DNA of 64,000 nucleotides from Dasyornis broadbenti (lineage: Eukaryota; Chordata; Aves; Passeriformes; Dasyornithidae): the NCBI GenBank assembly GCA_013397935.1, contig VZRN01000234.1:1-64000 (forward strand), written 5' to 3'. Within the stretch, counting starts at the first letter, position 1. Each line of letters begins with the position of its first letter. A program made the translations under genes and the position numbers. Shown here one piece after another: positions 9,290 to 20,583 of this stretch. The notes below the pieces were generated by a model. The model had not been told where the DNA came from. It saw only the letters and a program-made list of their open reading frames with translations, and did not search any database.

Positions 9290-11748
9290 AAATTACTCCA
9301 TCTCCCTCAGTCTACAGGCTGACCTCTAAAGATGATAAGAATTTGGAAATGTGCCTTATCACAGATTACTCCCCCGAAAAGCTCACTCTTGACTCGGCTG
9401 AGCAGCACACATCTGCTATTGTGGAGGTGGCAACTGCTGACAACAGTGAGGAATCCAGCTACCTGTCAACCTACTGGGCCAAGAGGGATGAGATGCATTG
9501 CGGGGCCAGCCACGAGGGCTTTGGAGAACTGGAGGGCGAGGACCCTGAGAGCGGTACGGGCGTTGCTGGGGCTGTGTGTAGGGTTGGAAGTACTCTGGGC
9601 TCTGTACTTTGGGGTGAGCGGGACTGGGCTGCAGCTCCCAACCCTGCAAGCAGTGCTCCCCTACGGCCCCACAAGACAGAGGGACGTTGCCTTGTTGCCT
9701 CTGCTTTCTTTCTCCTTCCTCCTTGGTGGAAACAAGATTAAGGATCAGTAGACTGGTACAGTCATAGCAGAGAGATCTTAAAAACACACTAGGGGGGACA
9801 AAAAGCTTGAAATTCCTTTGTCCAGTGGGACACTGAGGTTTAATTTAGTCATATTTTATTCTTGTCCTGAAAAAAAGGAGAAAAGAGTGTTTATGGGAGG
9901 GTTTGTTGGCCAGAAACTCTAATTTAGTCCTTCTAAGCAGAGATATCTTTATAAACTTCTGAAGAAGTACATTTTTGTTATTGATCAAATTTATTGTTCC
10001 TCTCTGCAGGTGCCAGCGCTGTCTGTGTCACAGGGCTGTCCCTACACTTCAGGACAGGTATGTAACACGGCATTTTAGGAGAAAAGATTGGCCTCATTAA
10101 AGAAAATGTGTTCCCAAGGGATTGCTGATTTTCATCACTTGCAGAATTCTTTTTTGAAGCAAAAGTCAGACAGGAAATTTCCAAAAGGGGTCCCAAAGGC
10201 TTTAAACATCAAGGCTGAAAGTCATGGTGTTAATGCAGCCTTCCAGATCCGAGCTGATAGTTTTATGCAACCAGCGTAGCCAGAGCCCACATGCTCTTGC
10301 CCTGACTCACCCCAGAGCTGCTGCCCACCACAGAGTGACTGCAGGTACTGCTATGAGTCAGCCCCGCCCGAATTTCAGACTTCAGAGGAGCTGGGTTATT
10401 TTTGGGCGCACAAACACCTCATGAAACAATAGCTCAGCAAGTGGTTTCTGCTGCCTGCGCTCAGGGTTGCACGGAAGCTGAGGTGCATCTCAGGCAGCTC
10501 TGCCCCAGCTCCCCGCTGGGGAGGGGTGGGAGCAGTGCTGCAGCCCAAGGATCTGCTGGTGGTGCCACTTCAAAGAGCAGAGCCTGTCCCTGCGCTTGCC
10601 CTGCTCACAGAGTGGCTGTGCTTTTGCAAATCTTTTCAAAACACCATTTCAGGAAAATACCAGTAAACACAGCTGATTTGATCAGCCTGTCAGCTCTCTG
10701 AAGGCTTTTTCAATGATAAACATACAATGAGTTCTTGCTGACAGCTCCCTACTTCTCCAGGATAGATCAATGTATTTTCAAATACAAATGGCTTTGTAAC
10801 GTCAGATTAATATAAAGTTCAAATACAATTGTGTTCTATAACTAAAATCAAAATTGTTTTCCCCTTGCCCATCTTTAAGAAAATTTAGAGATAGGAAGGA
10901 GGGATGCCTCCAGCATCCTATGTTCACAATGCACAGTATTTAAAACCAGTTAGATGGCTGGCAGACTGGCATATTGGATAATTGAGTGGTTATTGATGAA
11001 ATTGAAGTCTCTCAGTCCTGTTCCCTATGTCATTTCCTGTCCTACCAGCTGACTCCGTCACACAACGGAGCAGCTTCATTAAGAAGGGCTTTTAAGTCTG
11101 TCTGAAACACAAGGATGTCTCAGCGCTCTTGTGACTCTTATTTTCTGGTTTTTTCCAGATGAACACTTGAACACACTGTCTTTATCACAGCTGAGCCTCA
11201 AAATAGTTTTACTGAAGGGAATAATTTTTAATGTGCTGATGACAATGTTTATGTGGAAAAAAAAGTGAGTATTCTTGGGGGGGGTCTGAAAACATCTGTC
11301 AGAAAACATCTGGATTGATTCATCAGCTATGACTACTTCTCTCTGGAATAGCTGTTTATGCAGTCTATCCATACTTCTTTTGTCTACCAGCAGTAAAATC
11401 CCTCCCTTCCTCTGGCCATAGCATTTCCACCCACCCCTCAAGTATTCTTCCTTGTCCAATTTCTTCTTCCTTTCAAGACATCTCCCTTCTATTTCTACAT
11501 CCATCCCTTCCCTAGCCTGCATTCATCCATCAGATTTATCTCCTCAGCTGTCTCCAGCTGGGAAAGTTTGATGTTTATTGACTTTAATATAAGTCCTAAT
11601 ATATTCGGTTTTGCTCAGTGTCTCTTTCTTCTCTTTCCCTTGCCTGGACACTTCAGCTCTGCAATTGTGCAGCTGTAACCCAAATAATGATTTAACATAC
11701 CTTTGGTTTTGTTACAGGACTGAAAGTAACCAGCTGGTGCAGTCCTGA
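9290..11748 (+). CDS. TRAC: T-cell receptor alpha constant region (TRAC), four exons
   Basis: TRAC encodes the membrane-proximal Ig domain, hinge, transmembrane and tail of TCR alpha, which pairs with TCR beta and CD3. Exon 1 (9290-9553) starts after TTTTTCAG and encodes an Ig C domain of about 88 residues with Cys at 22 and 71. Exon 2 (10010-10057) is a 48-bp hinge with one Cys (AVCVTG) for the interchain bond. Exon 3 (11159-11264) encodes the transmembrane segment; LKIVLLKGIIFNVLM aligns with the mammalian helix and keeps two basic residues, with the usual Arg replaced by Lys. Exon 4 (11718 on) adds TESNQLVQS and the stop at 11746-11748. All junctions are phase 1 except exon 3-4 (phase 2). 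It is transcribed through the J segments. Confidence 0.93.
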
Positions 11749-12372
11749 AGTACCAAAACCATCAGCTTTGAGAGACCATCGTGAGCAAAAAGGGAACACA
11801 GCGCACGGGACCTGTCCTTGTGCAAGGGACATCACTTGCTGTTCTTATATATCACACCAGCCACTATATTCTAAATCGCTTTACTTGCATTGCTATAAAA
11901 CTACTTAAAACGAAGCATCTCCAGCATTCAGCCCTCCAGATGCCTGGGCCATTCACCATAAGGCGCCTCTTTTGCATGAAGCAGACTTTGCTATAACTAT
12001 ACATTGCCAAACATCGATGTTACTTGCGTTACAACGACGACTTCTGCCTGGAGCGGTGCTGTTTGTTAAAAACTGCAAGCTACATATCACCTGAATGTGA
12101 ATTTTTCCCTATTTTGGTAGCTTTAGGGTATTCATGTCTCTCAGGGTGCACCCCCCAGACACCTTTTCAAGTGCAAATGAAAAGCAAAGGGAGACTTACT
12201 CGGGATGCACTGTTCTGCCACCCTTTGCTAGATCAGAGCAAGATAGCCCCTTTTTTTTTTCCTAAAGGATATGCTGCAGGTTTCCAGGAAGTCCCAAATT
12301 CAGTGAAATTGTCATTTCATGATCACAGAATTTAAAAAAAAAAAAAAACAAATAAACAGAATATTTTTTATT
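11749..12372 (+). other. TRAC: TRAC 3' untranslated region
   Basis: Downstream of the TRAC stop the sequence stays AT-rich and non-coding. A canonical AATAAA lies at 12351-12356, just after an A-rich run (12332-12348), and is the best polyadenylation signal here. Cleavage is expected roughly 10-30 bp later. The assignment rests on position and the signal only. Confidence 0.55.
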
Positions 12373-14300
12373 AATTTTTTAAAGTCTATCTGACCTTAAT
12401 ATCTTAATTTAAACTAATTTAAGATTTGGCTTTGTGTTTAGTAAAAATGCACACCACTTTTGTTCTTTTTGTTTACTTCTAACAACCTGATATTTCACAA
12501 ATTCTTTTTATAACAATTGCATAAAAATATACTGAAATATTTACCTGTCCGTGTGTGCCCACCTTGGAACAGTGCTTGCCTGTAACATCTACATGCTGCT
12601 AATTCATGAACTGTACTGGCACCCACAAGATGTCTTGGCATTTCTTTAGGCCTTTGGCTGTTGTCAAACAATTCTGACCAAAAAAATGAGAAACTTGTTT
12701 GTCTTTTGTATTTTTTGTTGTTGGAGGCATTGCTTCACCCTTCAGCTGAGCTTTGGGAATGAGCCTGACCTTTGGGGTCTGGGAGGGAAGGGATTGAACC
12801 CACCATGGAGGGTGGAGACAAAGTCCTTCTCCAGGACAGTGGAGTGTGAGAACACTGGGGAGAGAGAGAAAGGGGAGAGCCCCTCTCTCCCAAGAGCAGA
12901 CTGTGCTGGGTGAAGAAAATGGTAAAACATGGCTTGGCCACAGCTAGGGGAGCAGCCCAGGTTCCTGGAGGCAGGTGTCTGCTGCTGTGGGGGACACAGG
13001 AGCCTGAAGTGTTCTGTCCCCAAGTCCCCCACTCCTGAGTGTCACTGCAGAACAAAGCACCTGCTTTGCTGTCATGGCGTCAATCCACCCCCTTTGCCTC
13101 CAGGCTCTGTCTGTCCCTGGCAAGTCTGGGAGGGAAACATTCTCCTTTTGTGTCCTCGATTTCTCCAATGTCTTCTGAAGCCCCAGAGGTTCCCCTGTGG
13201 GAGAGAAATGAGAAGGATGCTCCGACAGAAACACATCCTCTGTGCAAAGCTTGAACCTTGCCCGTACCTCACACCAGTGCCCAAACTGAGTGGCAGGAGA
13301 AGCCTCGCTGGACCAGTGGGGGTGACTGTCCCTCCCCAGCTGGATTCACAGCATTCCCATGGAGCTGGTTTCGGAAAAGGTCATGATTCAAACACTTTTA
13401 GCCAAAAGCCCTGGTACCTCGTGTGGGAGGACCATGGCAGGATCTGACTCCACATTGCTGAGCAACACGACAAAGCCTCCCTGGCCTCCTGCCTTGATCC
13501 TGCAGCTGACCCTTGAGCAGGGGACCTGTCACAGGGTGACAGTTACTGACCCCTCCTGCCAGGGAACACCTTTAAACTTTCCATGTCTTTTGCCCTTATT
13601 ATTTCACAGTATAGACATTCAGGGACTTGTTCTCTTGACACAACCATCATTCTCATATCTCTCCAGCTGTAGGAAGCCCATGGCTCCTTAAGTGCTGGAT
13701 TCCAAGCAGCTCTTAGAGCCTACATTTCAGTCATGATGAAATCTGCCATGTCACTGGGAAACAGCCTGAAGAAGCTGCCTAAACCATATCTGAACTATAA
13801 AGCAAGTCAATGCATTTCACAGATTTCCAACTGATTAACCTCATCTCAGAAACTTGCGGGGATGTGGAAGAAAACTTCCATATTCATTTACCTTTAGCAT
13901 CACTTTTTAAAATTAATATTCATCATAAATTTTTTATGTTGCACTTCAAACACACTCCCAGATGAAAGGGCAAGAGTTAAGGACTGTGCTGCCTCTTCTT
14001 TCCACATCTCAGTCTTTCCTCTTCCAGGTTAAACGGACCCCACTGACAGGATTTGCCAAGTGGGAGATGAGTTAAATGTTCTCACTACAGTGGCTCTTGG
14101 TATGTGACCTGCAAAGCACTGAATTTGCAAGGTCTACTTCAAAGACACTTTCAGATATCAGGCTGCCAATCGCCTACCACCACAACATGCTCCCCCTTCC
14201 CTGCACTTTCTTGTTTATTTCAAGATACAGAAACCACAGAGCAAAGCAAAGCCAGGAAATAACACAGCAAGAGAGGAGGTGGAAACGGGTTCACAGCCCA
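12373..14300. other. TRAC-DAD1 intergenic DNA
   Basis: No gene or clear repeat seen. 12680-13700 has several overlapping open frames on both strands with no codon or family signal. I regard them as chance frames in GC-rich sequence. Confidence 0.5.
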
Positions 14301-14304
14301 GGTG

Positions 14305-14415
14305 GGGCAGGAAGAGGCCACAGCACAAGTTCCATGACGCCACAATCAAGATCTGGGTCACCACTGATGCTCATCTACACCCGACCACAGAAACCACTTC
14401 TTCTGGAAAGTGGGG
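14305..14415 (+). promoter_or_regulatory. Candidate TCR-alpha enhancer core
   Basis: About 110 bp carry, in order, an ETS-like CAGGAAG (14308-14314), a CRE/ATF-like TGACGCCA (14335-14342), a TCF/LEF-like ATCAAG (14345-14350), RUNX sites ACCACA (14384-14389) and AACCAC (14392-14397), and an ETS core GGAA (14405-14408). The mammalian TCR-alpha enhancer, between TRAC and DAD1, is built from the same four factor types in the same order. This copy lies 2.6 kb past the TRAC stop. Function is inferred from motifs and position only. Confidence 0.5.
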
Positions 14416-14419
14416 CACA

Positions 14420-15120
14420 AATGGGGTGGGGGTGCAGGGCTTGGGGTACGTGGCAGGGAGGGGGAGAAGCTGTGGAAAAGAACAGCAGACGTTAGACCAC
14501 AAGCCAAAGTGAAATGAGGTTAAAACATCCTCCCCTCCTAGCCCTCACCGCAGCCTACACTTGGGGAGTTGTTTTGGGTACAGCAGGAAGGATTGAGCTA
14601 TGTATAGAGTGGGCAGGGAAAGGAGGGGAGAAATGCGTTATAAAGTGTGGTGGGGAGAGCTCTTAGAATTGTTTCAGATTTCTGAATTTGCTGATAGATC
14701 TCTGCACCAGTTTTACAGATTGCATCTGTGCAGAAAAATCCTTCCACTTCTCCTGAGCTGGATGAGAAGGAAGGATGAAAGGTCAGGCCAGAGTCCTCTC
14801 ACACTGTCAGGGAAGGAGGTTTTGCATGGTCCACCTTTAGCATCCTCTCTCCTATATCATCTCCTGTCCTGCTATGGGTAGGAGATGAATTTGTCTGTTT
14901 TCTCAGGGTTTTGTTGGAGAAAATATCCTTCTCAATATTTGTCATCTCTCATCAAACATGGCCCTGTGCGCAAACCATCCTCTCTTATTTTCCTCCTCCT
15001 CCTCCTTGTCTGACCAGGGAGCCGAGTGTGGACTTTACAAGGACCAGAGCTTGAAGGTATCAATGGATTTGTTGAAGTTTATTCCAATGTGGGAGGAGCT
15101 CTGATAGGACTTGGATTCAT
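14420..15120. other. TRAC-DAD1 intergenic DNA
   Basis: Purine-rich sequence (14440-14520) followed by unique DNA. No gene, repeat or RNA recognised. Confidence 0.45.
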
Positions 15121-15127
15121 CATAGAT

Positions 15128-15412
15128 TCACAGAATCCCAGAATGGTTTGGTTTGGAAGGGACCTTAAAAATCATTCAGTCCCACCCTCTCCCATGGGCA
15201 GGGACACCTTCCACTATCCCAGGCTGCTCCAAGCCCCATCCAACCCGGCCTTGGACACTTCCAGGGATCCAAGGGCAGCCACAGCTGCTCTGGGCACCCT
15301 GTGCCAGGGCCTTCCCACCCTCCGAGGGAAGAATTTCTTCCCAATAGCCCGTCTAACCCTGCCCTCTGGCAGTTTGAAACCATTCCACTTTATCCTGTCA
15401 CTGCATCCTTTG
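15128..15412 (-). repeat. CR1 LINE 3' end
   Basis: A well-preserved antisense CR1 3' region running from CACAGAATCCCAGAATGG through GGGCAGGGACACCTTCCA and AAGAATTTCTTCCCAATAG to about 15412. It lacks ORF content beyond the 3' end. Confidence 0.88.
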
Positions 15413-16367
15413 TGAAAACTCCCTCTGCAACTCTACTTTCCCTCAAGAATTCTACCGAGTTAATGGTGACTGAAGAATTGTAAGCAGGTAAGAAGCAGAA
15501 AAAAGATTTTTAAAAAAAGAACACCCCACAGGAAAGGCTCTCATCGTCTCTCACACAGCCCCTGTGCTGTTCTGAGCAGCGGCCAGGGGAGGGCCCAGCC
15601 CGGGGCCCGGCAAGGGCAAAGGAAGCGACCGCGCTGAGCATCACCCACGGAGGCACTGCTCCGGCTGCCCGGGCACAGCTCAGGGGGCCCTTCCCATGGG
15701 AAAGAAGAGCTGGGAGGATCATTTACCATCCCTACATCCTGAGAGTCCCTGTCTCCTCTCCCAACGCTGCTGCCATTGCAAACAAGTCCAGAAGTGGTGT
15801 TGCCCAAGCTGGCACAAGTCCTTTATTCCTGACACAGACCCAGACTCCATCCTCTGGGACAGTGAAGACCCTGCTCCCTCACTCCTCACAGCCTGTGTTA
15901 GGCAAGAGATTTGGGAGCCCCAGGTTTCAGCCTTTTACAGGTTTAAAGGCTGCAGCACAGCTGGAAATGGTAAAAAGGTGGTAAACAGGAGCCAGAATAG
16001 AATCCTAAGAGGTTGAAGCCATCAGAGACCCAAAGTTCCATCTCCTCAGTGCAGCACACAAATATTCCCATGCCACGGAGTCTCAAGGCTCTCAGGGTTT
16101 AACCTCTCTGCTTTTTCAGCCGCAGAGAAAACCAGACAAGCATGAAGCAGATCAGTGTGAGGACAGAACTTCATACATGTAGGTTGTAGGGACCTGAACA
16201 GATTCAACCAGTGAGTAAAGGACAACGGCATGAGGTGCAAGGCCGAGTGCTGGTCCTGCACTGGGCCACAGCAACTCTCTGCAGCTCCTGGCTGGGGAAG
16301 GAGTGGCTCGAGCTGTTCAGCAGAAAGGGACTCGGCAGTGCTGGCTGACAGCTGGCTTAATATGAGC
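15413..16367. other. TRAC-DAD1 intergenic DNA
   Basis: Includes a GC-rich patch at 15560-15690. No gene, RNA or repeat recognised. Confidence 0.45.
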
Positions 16368-16935
16368 CAACAGCGTGCCCAGGTGGCCAAAAAGGCCAAT
16401 AGCAACCTGGTTTGTACTAGGAATAGTGCAGCCAGAAGCGATCATCCCCCTGTACTGGGCCTTGGTGAAGCTGCAGCTCAAGTGCTGCATTCAGTGCTGG
16501 GCCCCTCACTTTAAAAAGGATTTCGAGGGGCTGGAGTGTGTTCCATGAAGAGCAACAAGGCTCATGAAAGCACTAGAAAACATCTGTCTTCTGAGGAATA
16601 GCTGAGGTTGTTTAGTGCAGAGTAGAGGTGGCTCAGAGGGGGTCACATCACATCTCTGAAAGAGTGCAGCGAGGTGGGGCTGGTCTCTTGTGCCATGAGA
16701 GGACCAGGGGAAATGGCCTTGAGCTGAGCCAGGGGAGACTGAGATTAGATCAGGGTAGTCAGGCACTGGAAGGGGCTGCCCAGGGAGGTGGTGCAGTCAC
16801 CATCCCTCGGGTATTCAGGAGGCACCTGGACGTGGCACTGGGTGATGTGGTTTAGTTACAGAGGCAGTGCCGGGATGCTTGGACTGGATGATCTTGAAGG
16901 TCTCTTCCAACCTTGATTCTGAGATTCTTATTCTG
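16368..16935 (+). repeat. CR1 LINE 3' region
   Basis: A sense copy from GAGCCAACAGCGTGCCCAGG through GGGCCCCTCAC and GGGGCTGCCCAGGGAGGTGG to the GGATGATCTTGAAGG and TCTTCCAACC tail, ending with TTCTGAGATTCT. It has frequent indels and stops. Confidence 0.88.
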
Positions 16936-17490
16936 AGGGGGAGCTTCTCCATGGCCCCAGAGCAGCTCAAGTGCCACTCTGAGGCGCTGACAGCTTGGCA
17001 GCCAATCCCAACACCCTTGTGTTTATCAGCACATCAGAGTGCAGGGACACTGCCATTGTGGTGGGGTGGCTGTGTCACTCACAGACCTTAGTGAGCCTGG
17101 AAGTCCAGCCAGAACATCCAGAAGTGACCCATGTGTCCCTGAGGGATGTGGGAGGGTCTCTGGGAAGCTGGATACACCTGGAGATGGGCTGGAGGACGCT
17201 TCCTTTCCTTCATGAGCACTACCCACAGCCTCATCTGAATTTTCCACAGCTCTGAAGCTCACGGGCACACTGGCAACAGACTCTATAGGATCAAAAGGCA
17301 GGAAAGAGGGAGGTGAAAAGGGTGGATGACAACTGAGTTTCCATGATCATTTGTTTCCTGCTTCCCTCCAAAAGTGGGGCACAGAAAAAGAGCCTGCTGG
17401 GTAGAAAGGAAGGGAGAGAGGTAAAACCAGGGACCCATGGATGGGAACTTGGATGCAGGAGAAGCTCTGTACTTGTCACATGGAAAAGGC
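16936..17490. other. Intergenic DNA 3' of DAD1
   Basis: Unique sequence between the CR1 copy and the predicted DAD1 polyadenylation site. No gene seen. Confidence 0.45.
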
Positions 17491-17694
17491 TGCAGTGTCA
17501 TAAAGGGTTTTATTGATGGAAAGGATCACTGTTACACCATGAGGCTGCAGACCTCTCCACAGGACACTCTGGGAGAGGAAAAATCTTGAGCTCTATGTCC
17601 CCTTACTCCACCAAGGAAGAAGGTGGGAGTGTGCTGGGGAACTGCACTTCCCTTTGCCAGACTTTGCCATCAGAGTTCAGGAGCAGTTCAAGAC
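17490..17694 (-). other. DAD1: Probable DAD1 3'UTR exon and polyadenylation signal
   Basis: The last DAD1 coding exon is followed, 20 bp after the stop, by a GTACTG donor. On the - strand a strong acceptor (CTCTCTTTCCAG, exon from 17694) precedes about 200 bp that end with AATAAA at 17508-17513. Three exons with a mostly non-coding last exon match the mammalian gene. The splice is inferred. Confidence 0.55.
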
Positions 17695-18250
17695 CTGGAA
17701 AGAGAGCAGGCAACAGGAGCAATGACACTGCAAAGCTGAGGGGATGAAATTCCCCCAGGCCCCAGTGATCCTGTGGCCCCTTGCCACAGTAACAACAGGG
17801 CATGTCCTCCACTTCCCAACACCCAACTGCCCCTGTCCCCAGCTGCCTCATCTGCAAAGAAACTCCAGACTAGGATCCCAGCCCTACCACGGCCTCTGAA
17901 AAGGACAACCCTCACAGAGCCCAGGACTTCTAGTTCCCAAAACTTCTCCTGCAAAGAATGGGGAATCTCTCTCATAAGACAGGCATGTGGGTAGATTTCT
18001 GTAACAGTCCTACTTAAACGCTTAAATTATAAAAGCCAAGAAAGATATGTTCGAAACCAGAAAGCCATCAATCCTCACTCTGTCTGAACCCAGAGAACAA
18101 CAGCTCAGCTATGCTTGGCCAAGAGAAAGCTGGGAGCTCAGGGGACTCCTGGATTCACTCTTGTTCTAGTTCTCCCCCAAAAGCACTGCAGTCCTGTGGT
18201 TGCTTCTTTTGTGACCCCTCAGATCAGTACCTGGCAGCTGTTCTCAGAGC

Positions 18251-19673
18251 TCAGCCAACAAAATTGATGACGACAAGATGGAGAATGGTGTTGGCAAAGA
18301 GGAAATCAGCAAACGCCCGCTCCGGTGAAATGCCCTGGAACTCGCCCTTGTTCTGGGGGTTGATCTGGATCCGGAGGCAAACTGCACAGCAGAGAAAGAA
18401 TGAGACATTAATGAGCACAGCAGGAAGTCGTGGTGGGCAGCCCAGCCCAGTAGGGGTCAGTGTTCCACCACAGAAAAGTTACTCCATCATTACTACAGAT
18501 GAGCAGGACAGTGGCAGGGAATTTGCATGGTGCTGTCATAGAGTCAGTGCTTCCACAGCACCACACACACACCACAGAATGCACAAGTGCGTCCTGAGGG
18601 GAACAGGCTCAGAACACGATCAGACTCACATAGGAGTGTGGATAATCCTATATCCTCCACTGCATCTGCTAAAAACACAGAATGATTTTGGTTGGAAAGG
18701 ACCTTAGAGATCACCTCGTTCCAACCCCAGGGACACCTTCTACTATCCCAGGTTGCTCCAAGCCCCATCCAACCTGGTCCTGAACAATTCCAGAGATGGT
18801 ACAGTCACAGCTTCTCTGGGCACCCTGTGCCAGGGCCTCCCCACCCTCACAGGAAAGAACTTCTTTCCAGTATTCCATCTAACCCTGCTCTCTGGCAGTG
18901 GGAAGCCGTTCCCCCTTGTCCTGTCACTCCAAGCCATTGTCCAAAGTCCCTCTCCAGCTCTCCTGAAGCCCCTTTAGGCACTGGAAGGAGCACTGAGGTC
19001 TCACCACAGCCTTCTCCTCTCCAGGATGCACACCCCCAGCTTTCCCAGCCTGTCAGCCCCTGTGCTGGGGCGGGCTGCAGAGAAACAGGGTGGGTTTGAG
19101 GGTATTCTGGGGAGCGGCACCCTGTATCTGTCACTGCTGGACCCTCGGTTTCACCGAGACCCTTGGCTGCAATGACACCTGCGAGGAGAAGGATCCGGGC
19201 CGGACCCGCAGGTCCACAGCTACCGAAGAGCTCCTGGCACGCTGCGAGCAGAACCGGGAGTTCGGGAAGGGCGAGGGATGGTGAGAGTGCCAAGGGGTCC
19301 CCGGCTGCCGGGGCAGGTCTGAGCGCCGCTCCAGGACACCCGCTGATTCCTACGGAACCTCGCGATGTCCGCGGCCTCCGGGCGCGGCGGGGGGAGGCTA
19401 GGAGCAACCCCAACCCGGGCTGCGGCTGCGAGGGGGCTCGGGGGGCCGCGGCCGGCACTGACCGCCCAGGATGAAGCTGCCAACGGCGGAGATGAAGCCA
19501 CTGAGAAAGGAGTTGAAGGGGAAGGTGCCGACGCCGAGGCAGTAGCCGAACTGCAGCGCGCCGGTGAGCAGCACGTAGAGCAGGAAGGCGTCCAGTGCCT
19601 TCAGACGCCCGGCGGTGCCACCGCCGTACTCGGACAAGAAGCGCCGCGCGACGGCGCGCACCGAGCCCGCCAT
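18251..19673 (-). CDS. DAD1: DAD1, oligosaccharyltransferase subunit (defender against cell death 1)
   Basis: DAD1 is a small three-helix membrane subunit of the endoplasmic reticulum oligosaccharyltransferase, which N-glycosylates nascent proteins; its loss triggers apoptosis. Coding exon 1 (19463-19673) starts at the ATG at 19673 and encodes MAGSVRAVARRFLSEYGGG followed by the conserved helices (LLYVLLTGALQFGYC, GTFPFNSFLSGFISAVGSF). Exon 2 (18251-18381) supplies VCLRIQINPQNKGEFQGISP and ends NFVG at a TGA. The exons join in phase 1 to 113 residues, the human length, with no break. The donor is GTCAGT and the acceptor is preceded by CTGTGCAG. It is convergent with TRAC, as in mammals. The promoter is CpG-rich with NRF1 sites, typical of a housekeeping gene. 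Confidence 0.96.
18674..18985 (-). repeat. CR1 LINE 3' end inside DAD1 intron 1
   Basis: An antisense CR1 tail beginning CAGAATGATTTTGGTTGGAA and running through GGGCACCCTGTGCCAGGGCC. It occupies part of the single coding intron of DAD1. Confidence 0.85.
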
Positions 19674-19960
19674 GGCCGCGCCGCAGGCCCGCACCGCAAC
19701 CCAGCACTGCGCAAGCGCCGTACGGCCCTCCCGAACTGCGCATGCGCATATGACGTGATGTTCAACGATAGGAGACAGCGCCTCCGGCTTGCGCATGCGC
19801 CGAGAGATCCAAGAAGTCCGCGCCCCTGACGCTTTCCAAGCGCCAATAAGAACGCGGCGCCCTCCGGACGGAGCCAGAGCCTTTCCTGCCAAGGGCCAGT
19901 GAGGGTCCCGTGTCGCTGCTGGGAACGGCGGCGCTCGTTGGGAGGGTGCCTGGCCTGAAG
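19330..19960 (-). promoter_or_regulatory. DAD1 CpG-rich promoter with two NRF1 sites and a CRE-like site
   Basis: CpG density rises sharply across DAD1 exon 1 and its upstream flank. Two NRF1 palindromes lie 65-130 bp upstream of the ATG: TGCGCATGCGCA at 19737-19748 and GCGCATGCGC at 19791-19800. A TGACGTGAT ATF/CRE-like box sits at 19751-19759 between them. No TATA box is evident. Confidence 0.75.
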
Positions 19961-19977
19961 AACTGTCCGGGATCTAC

Positions 19978-20579
19978 TGTTGGAAATTATACCAGGTTTA
20001 AAATTTTTAATATAACTTTAGTCAAGGGTTTTTTTCGCTTTTGCCCAGATGGAAAGGAATTGAAGTTTCTTTCCAAAGGACTGCTTCACCAGGCGAGGCC
20101 TGACAGGCTTAACATCTCAGCAGACTGGGAGTAGTGCAGAAGATACACGAAAGATAACAACCATCAACTACCATTAACAAACATCAACTCCAAACATCAC
20201 CCTTGGCGTGGTGGGAGACACCTGGTCTGGGAAAAGACAGATAAGAGAATGAAGAATGAGAACCTAATAAACATTGAAGGCAAAGGGATCTATAACCAAT
20301 AGGAAACCAAATATTAAGAACTGTCTAACTTGGGCCCAATGAACATCGAACCAATGAGTTTCTCTGGGTTTTGACTCTGTAAGCATGTGAAAAATCTAGT
20401 AAAAACAATATGTGATGGAGGGATTTTCTCTGCACAAGCCGGGCAATGTGGGGATGAAATGATTTCTGTTGCACATCCTGACCAGAACAACATCCTGGCC
20501 AGAATAAAGAAATGCCTTGATTCTGTAACACTAAAAATGTTGTTAGAGGGTTTTTGTTTTCCCTGCAGTTTCGGTGACC
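19978..20579 (+). mobile_element. Solo LTR immediately upstream of DAD1
   Basis: A segment of about 600 bp begins TGTTGGAAATT and ends TTTCGGTGACC, which resembles the 3' end of avian retroviral LTRs (expected ...CA, here mutated). It carries AATAAAG at 20504-20510, followed by a T-rich U5-like tail. A CTAC sequence flanks both ends (19974-19977 and 20580-20583), a partial target duplication. It reads away from DAD1. Confidence 0.6.
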
Positions 20580-20583
20580 CTAC

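Noticed and set aside
12929..13447. 172-codon open frame between TRAC and DAD1
   Set aside because: No recognisable domain or splice context, and overlapping frames of similar length exist on both strands.
18847..19749. 300-codon open frame on the - strand overlapping DAD1 exon 1
   Set aside because: It is in a different frame from DAD1, reads through its intron and a CR1 copy, and is Arg/Ala-rich from CpG DNA.
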